Of a DNA stretch of 10,075 bases, positions 7,501 through 10,075 are shown one piece after another. Each line of letters opens with the position of its first letter. Within the stretch, counting starts at the first letter, position 1. Origin of the DNA: Planctomycetota bacterium. GTDB lineage: Bacteria; Planctomycetota; Planctomycetia; Pirellulales; Lacipirellulaceae. A program made the position numbers and the translations under genes. The stretch covers positions 1-10,075 of the forward strand of contig JAKEGR010000074.1 of the NCBI GenBank assembly GCA_022615465.1, in the 5' to 3' direction. The notes beneath the pieces were generated by a model, which was given only the letters and a program-made list of their open reading frames with translations, did no database searches and had not been told where the DNA came from.

Positions 7501-9462
7501 GATACGGGCGACGTATGCCTCGTATTCCTCCGCCTGCTTGGCCGCCACCGCCAGCCGTTCCTGCTCGCGTGCGATCTGCTCTTGCTCCTTGGCGCGCTGT
7601 TCTTCCCGCCGGGCGATTTGTTCCTGTTCTTCCGCCCGGGTACGCGCGACCGCCTCGGCCTCGCGAGCAGTCACTGCGGCATCACGCTGCACGACGGCCT
7701 CGCCGCGAGCTTCGGCCTCTTTCTCCCGTGCATCGACCGCAATGTCCCGCTGATGAACGGCGTCATTGCGGGCCGCCCGCACGTTGAAGTATGCGATCGT
7801 GATCGTCGCCGCGACCGTGGCCAGCAACGCCGCCACGGCGCGCTTCGCGTATTTCAGTCGACGCGCGCGGGCCTCGCGATCGGCACGCGCCGCATCAATC
7901 TCGGCCAACAGCGGCTGATGGTTTGCGTTCGTTGTCTCCAACAAAGAAGCGGCCAGGTCGAAGTCGCCCTTGCCGAGGGCACACTGGGCGTAGTCGTGCC
8001 GTGTTTCGCCCAGCAGCGCGCGGGCCTGCTGATTCGCGTCCCACAGGGTCAGCGACTCCTGGAACCCATACAACGCACGGGCGTAGAGTGCGTAGTCGCC
8101 TCCTTCGCGGGCTTGTCGCAGGTTATGATTGGCGTGGGCCGTGAGCACGAGGCTCTCGGAGTGCGACTGGTAAGCACGAATCGCTTCCTGGAATTCCTTG
8201 ACGCTTTGATAGCGGTCATCCTGTCGCGTTGCCATGGCCCGTAACGCGATGTCCTTCAATTCGCCCTCATGGCGAATCGGGTCGATACGATTCTGTGACG
8301 CCGCCATAAGACACTGCATCACATCCTTGCCGGAGTGAGGTGGATGGTTGCCGATGATCTCGTACAGCATTGCCCCGAGCAGATAGATGTCGCTCGTTTT
8401 GTCGATGGCCTCGACCGGCCCGCGGGCCATCTCCGGGGCCATGTAGGCCGGTGTGCCGCCGAGGCTGTCGGCCTGGTGAACGGCGTCGGCGTGGGCGAAT
8501 CCCGACGTAATCCGCGCCAGCCCCCAATCCATTACCAGCACTTCGCCGTAGTCGCCGAGCATCACGTTTTCGGGCTTCAGGTCGCGGTGAATCACTCCGC
8601 CCGCATGGGCAAAGGCAACCGCATCGGCCACCCGCAGCAAAATACCGAGATTGTCATCAAGCTGCTTCTGGTGGAGTACCTTGTTCCACGGTGTGCCGCG
8701 AACTCGCTTCATCGAGTAGAACAGCGCGCCTTGGTCGTTCGCGCCGAGATCATAAATCGGCACAATGTTCGGATGGTCCAATTCGCCCGTCACGACCGCT
8801 TCGGAGATGAACTTGTCGCGCTGCTCCTCGCCAACCTTCGCCGAAGGCTTGAGCATCTTGACCGCCACGGTGCGGGCAATCGACGACTGATGGGCCGCGT
8901 AGACCACGCCCATGCCGCCTTCGCCGATGATGTCCAGGAGCTCGTAATCGGGCACTTCGGCCGCCGACTTGGGCAGAGTCGTCGGGCGGCCGGCATCTCG
9001 CGAACGGATAAAACGCGACTTGACCGGCAGCGAAGAGCGGAAGCCGGTCACCGTTTCCCGTTGCCGAATCGTGTGGCCTTGCTGTGTGCCCCGGTCGAAC
9101 GTGCCGCCCCACTGCACACTGATCCGCTCGGCATCGGCGGGCGCGATGCCCAGTTCGACCGTGATATCGGTCGCGGGCGCGTGCGTCGAGCGGCCCGCCG
9201 GCTTGTTGCCCGAGTCGCTGGATTCGCCGTCTGAGGCCGCCGGGGCTGGTTCCGGAGGCGACTGGTATTCCATCGTCATGTCGGCCCGGACGGCGACGGT
9301 CGGCGACTTGTGGTCGGGTTCGCTGGGGCCGTGCTCGGGTTGTTGCGGCAATTCTATCGTTTGCTGCGTAAGAGGTCGCACGGTCGCGCCGCAGTGTACG
9401 CACTGCCCCGCGACGAGGGATTCTTCAATGAGTTCGCGTTTGCAGGCGTGGCAGACTTGCAT
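4522..9462 (-). CDS. zinc-ribbon / Ser-Thr protein kinase / WD40-repeat membrane protein
   Basis: A 1646-residue multidomain protein. Cysteines 4, 7, 21 and 24 form a CxxC-x13-CxxC zinc ribbon. The kinase domain spans about 172-440: Gly loop GEGGMGVVY (180-188), VAVK lysine about 202, catalytic HRDLKPEN (292-299), DWG at 312-314 in place of DFG, and GTPAYMAPE (336-344). All key catalytic residues are present, so it should phosphorylate Ser/Thr. Helical TPR-like sequence follows, then a membrane helix (about 541-559). An Ala/Glu/Arg/Gln-rich coiled coil runs to about 665. From about residue 700 to the end are 21 WD40 blades (SPDG...GS.D.T...LWD pattern). The kinase is expected on the cytoplasmic side and the propellers on the other, although no signal peptide is visible and the topology is inferred. 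It starts 37 bp after the upstream gene. Target and signal are unknown. Confidence 0.93.
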   Translation of the reverse strand: MQVCHACKRELIEESLVAGQCVHCGATVRPLTQQTIELPQQPEHGPSEPDHKSPTVAVRADMTMEYQSPPEPAPAASDGESSDSGNKPAGRSTHAPATDITVELGIAPADAERISVQWGGTFDRGTQQGHTIRQRETVTGFRSSLPVKSRFIRSRDAGRPTTLPKSAAEVPDYELLDIIGEGGMGVVYAAHQSSIARTVAVKMLKPSAKVGEEQRDKFISEAVVTGELDHPNIVPIYDLGANDQGALFYSMKRVRGTPWNKVLHQKQLDDNLGILLRVADAVAFAHAGGVIHRDLKPENVMLGDYGEVLVMDWGLARITSGFAHADAVHQADSLGGTPAYMAPEMARGPVEAIDKTSDIYLLGAMLYEIIGNHPPHSGKDVMQCLMAASQNRIDPIRHEGELKDIALRAMATRQDDRYQSVKEFQEAIRAYQSHSESLVLTAHANHNLRQAREGGDYALYARALYGFQESLTLWDANQQARALLGETRHDYAQCALGKGDFDLAASLLETTNANHQPLLAEIDAARADREARARRLKYAKRAVAALLATVAATITIAYFNVRAARNDAVHQRDIAVDAREKEAEARGEAVVQRDAAVTAREAEAVARTRAEEQEQIARREEQRAKEQEQIAREQERLAVAAKQAEEYEAYVARIGLAAAKTDENAYDFAQQLLAQCKPERRDWEWGRLAYLCQLSAATYDAAGPVDAVAFSPDGGSFVSGDWGGQVMVRDVTTGTARWQAPHGQYVMSVAYSPDGHRIAAGSSDRTIKIFDANDGRVLSTLDGHTDGVLSVRFAPDGQQLVSGSYDNTARIWDLASGETQQVLRGHSWWVWTADFSPDSRRIVTAGQDGKAIVWEEQGADNSQQDNIPGSPLPAPRSYSRLTEFTGHDGAVYSARFSPQGNLIATGGYDKMAMIWNPDEVQPVDIRHRLEGAPDLKPNYLRLTGHDGPVRSVAFSPNGSLVLSGSEENTLRLWDATTGEPLKTLRGHGNAIRSAVFSPDGRWVLSGSQDERVRLWDIEGYQEVRVLRATVLAGHDDAVLSARFSADGKQIVTASRDRTASLWDAATGVRLRQFVEGHQFLASSAVFFGDGRRLATAAGDNSVRLWDLTTGTQTAVLAPTGRIGTLAVSPDGDWLVTGSPTTEARLWDTRSGQPTSTLGGHVAEVSAVAFSPTGDRLVTGDDRGHLRGWRRGVQAGEWTFDREFVGHNGGITGIRFTPNGKRLVTSSGDRSCGQWDLEAGRELRDLVLKHPDWVSSLDVSPDGRLALTTCDDGHVRLWRLEDARQVASFESPEGIFNSVSFSPDSRLALVTSSADKQVRIWDLAQAAEAAEDEPSTAPAGTETLFDFNKLGGLVWSAMFAPDGRHVLTIGGNDAQLWNLQTRRPAIRFSPHGAVASAAISPDGRQVATGSWDHSAKLWDAASGSAVRKFDGGHVGYINTVEFSPDGRELLTASDDGTARLWNVESGQPTGVVFRGHTARVIAATYSADAARVLTTSGDKTSRLWDHATGQMIRELKGHSWAVLCGQFSPDGQRVITGSQDNTAKLWDAATGKELITLGGHTAAITSVAFSPEGTRVLTGSRDNTAKLWDSATGKEILSLPGHSQEVTAVSFSPDGRSVLTASRDGTAIIWPAVEWRGTEPPQTAQMQ
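4681..4849. repeat. 126-bp tandem WD40 repeat unit, recent duplicate
   Basis: Within the C-terminal end of the WD40 kinase gene, a 43-base stretch beginning at 4681 recurs at 4807, an offset of 126 bp or 42 codons, with about four differences. It encodes the DNTAKLWD-ATGKE end of blades 19 and 20. The match is much closer than between other blades, so these look like a recent internal duplication. Confidence 0.7.
6839..6862. repeat. tandem GGAGCCGGGA repeat inside a WD40 linker
   Basis: GGAGCCGGGA occurs at 6839-6848 and again at 6853-6862. Read on the coding (minus) strand it falls in the unusually long linker between WD40 blades 4 and 5 (SPLPAPRS region). It is in frame and breaks the regular blade spacing, so it looks like low-complexity DNA that entered the gene without destroying it. 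Confidence 0.55.
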
Positions 9463-9499
9463 GACCAGCCGATCTGACTTCTTTCAACGGGCTGTTAAC

Positions 9500-10075
9500 C
9501 TACGCTCCATTGTACTTGCCGTTGGTGTTGTTCGCTGGCGGGGCGACCGTCTGGCAACGCCGGAAACTCCGTCCCAGCCGGCCGGCGCGGCGCAGCCGCT
9601 GCCACGCCCGTTCGTCGGCCCCCTCCAACGCCCTCATCACCCGCTGCGACCACCCGCCGTTGGCCGCAAGTCCCGCGGCGGCGAGCGGAGCGACCCAACG
9701 CAACGATCGTACTGGCGGGAGGGCGACTAATTCATCGCCATAAGTCGCCGGGACGGCGGCAGATTGAGGCGGAATGGTCGCATGGGCAGCCGATTCGCTG
9801 ACCGCTCCTCCGGCGGCCTCGTCTTCCGGTTGCTCCGGTGGTTGCTCCCGCGGCGGGTTCGCTTCCAACGGCACGACTTCGATTTGCTGCACGCCCTCAC
9901 TCGTCGGTGGCCGGTCGCGGGTGCCTTCCGAATCGTCCGACGTGTCAATCACTCGCCCGTTTCGTACGTCAACCTCTATCACCAGCCGGCGCGAATTGTT
10001 CTCCGTCCGGATAAGGAAAATCTTGTAACGGCCGTCGGGGAGCGTGGCAAACAACCGGCGTAGATCAAACAGCAC
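9500..10075 (-). CDS. hypothetical protein, truncated at the window edge (N-terminus missing)
   Basis: The frame is open from the window edge, so the start is outside and the apparent first codon is arbitrary; 191 residues are visible. The first 50 or so look well folded and conserved in style (LPDGRYKIFLIRTENNSRRL, then VIEVDVRNGRVID), suggesting a beta-rich domain. An acidic, Pro/Glu-rich linker of about 60 residues follows, then a tail with a mildly hydrophobic stretch (SLRWVAPLAAAGLAANGGW), and finally an Arg-rich end. No catalytic motif is recognisable. It ends 37 bp before the kinase gene on the same strand, so it may be cotranscribed, perhaps as a partner or scaffold of the kinase; that is a positional guess. 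Confidence 0.72.
   Translation of the reverse strand: MLFDLRRLFATLPDGRYKIFLIRTENNSRRLVIEVDVRNGRVIDTSDDSEGTRDRPPTSEGVQQIEVVPLEANPPREQPPEQPEDEAAGGAVSESAAHATIPPQSAAVPATYGDELVALPPVRSLRWVAPLAAAGLAANGGWSQRVMRALEGADERAWQRLRRAGRLGRSFRRCQTVAPPANNTNGKYNGA

Noticed and set aside
7066..8244. Long plus-strand open frame (392 codons) opposite the kinase gene
   Set aside because: It lies wholly over the coiled-coil, membrane and kinase regions of a convincing minus-strand gene, has no recognisable domain, and is explained by high GC leaving antisense frames open.

Overview
The window looks like bacterial chromosome from a planctomycete, most plausibly Pirellulales-like. The grounds are a very large Ser/Thr kinase fused to WD40 repeats, a DWG (not DFG) kinase motif, an ExeA-like AAA+ ATPase next to a CpsD-like P-loop protein, moderately high GC and weak or absent Shine-Dalgarno sites. 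The taxonomy is inferred from gene style; there is no rRNA or other marker to confirm it.

Layout: one gene reads rightward, a PilT/PilU-type pilus ATPase (156-1280). A probable intrinsic terminator (1284-1314) and a small inverted-repeat element (1314-1376) follow, at a convergent junction. Everything else reads leftward. In order of transcription these are: the 3' part of an unrecognised gene (10075-9500); a 1646-residue zinc-ribbon / kinase / transmembrane / coiled-coil / WD40 protein (9462-4522); a gap of about 118 bp; a single-pass membrane protein with a His-rich segment (about 4403-3348); a CpsD/MinD-like P-loop protein lacking the Walker A lysine (3376-2252); and an ExeA/GspA-like AAA+ ATPase (2220-1399). 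The last three are closely packed (29-bp overlap, then a 31-bp gap) and are probably one operon.

How they may work together: an ExeA-like ATPase plus a BY-kinase-like protein plus a membrane protein recalls the ATPase / tyrosine autokinase / chain-length-determinant trio of exopolysaccharide and PEP-CTERM/exosortase loci. Here the P-loop protein looks degenerate and the membrane protein is not a recognisable Wzz, so this is a hypothesis about a divergent envelope or export module. The kinase upstream would be a membrane-anchored cytoplasmic kinase whose other end is a long WD40 array; 21 blades can be counted, which would suit three seven-bladed propellers.

Most interesting points: the 21-blade count, the lysine-less P-loop protein beside an intact AAA+ ATPase, a possible frameshift or misplaced start at the 5' end of the membrane-protein gene, and low-complexity DNA that appears to have inserted in frame in two genes. 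I saw no tRNA, rRNA, CRISPR array, insertion sequence or recognisable defence system.
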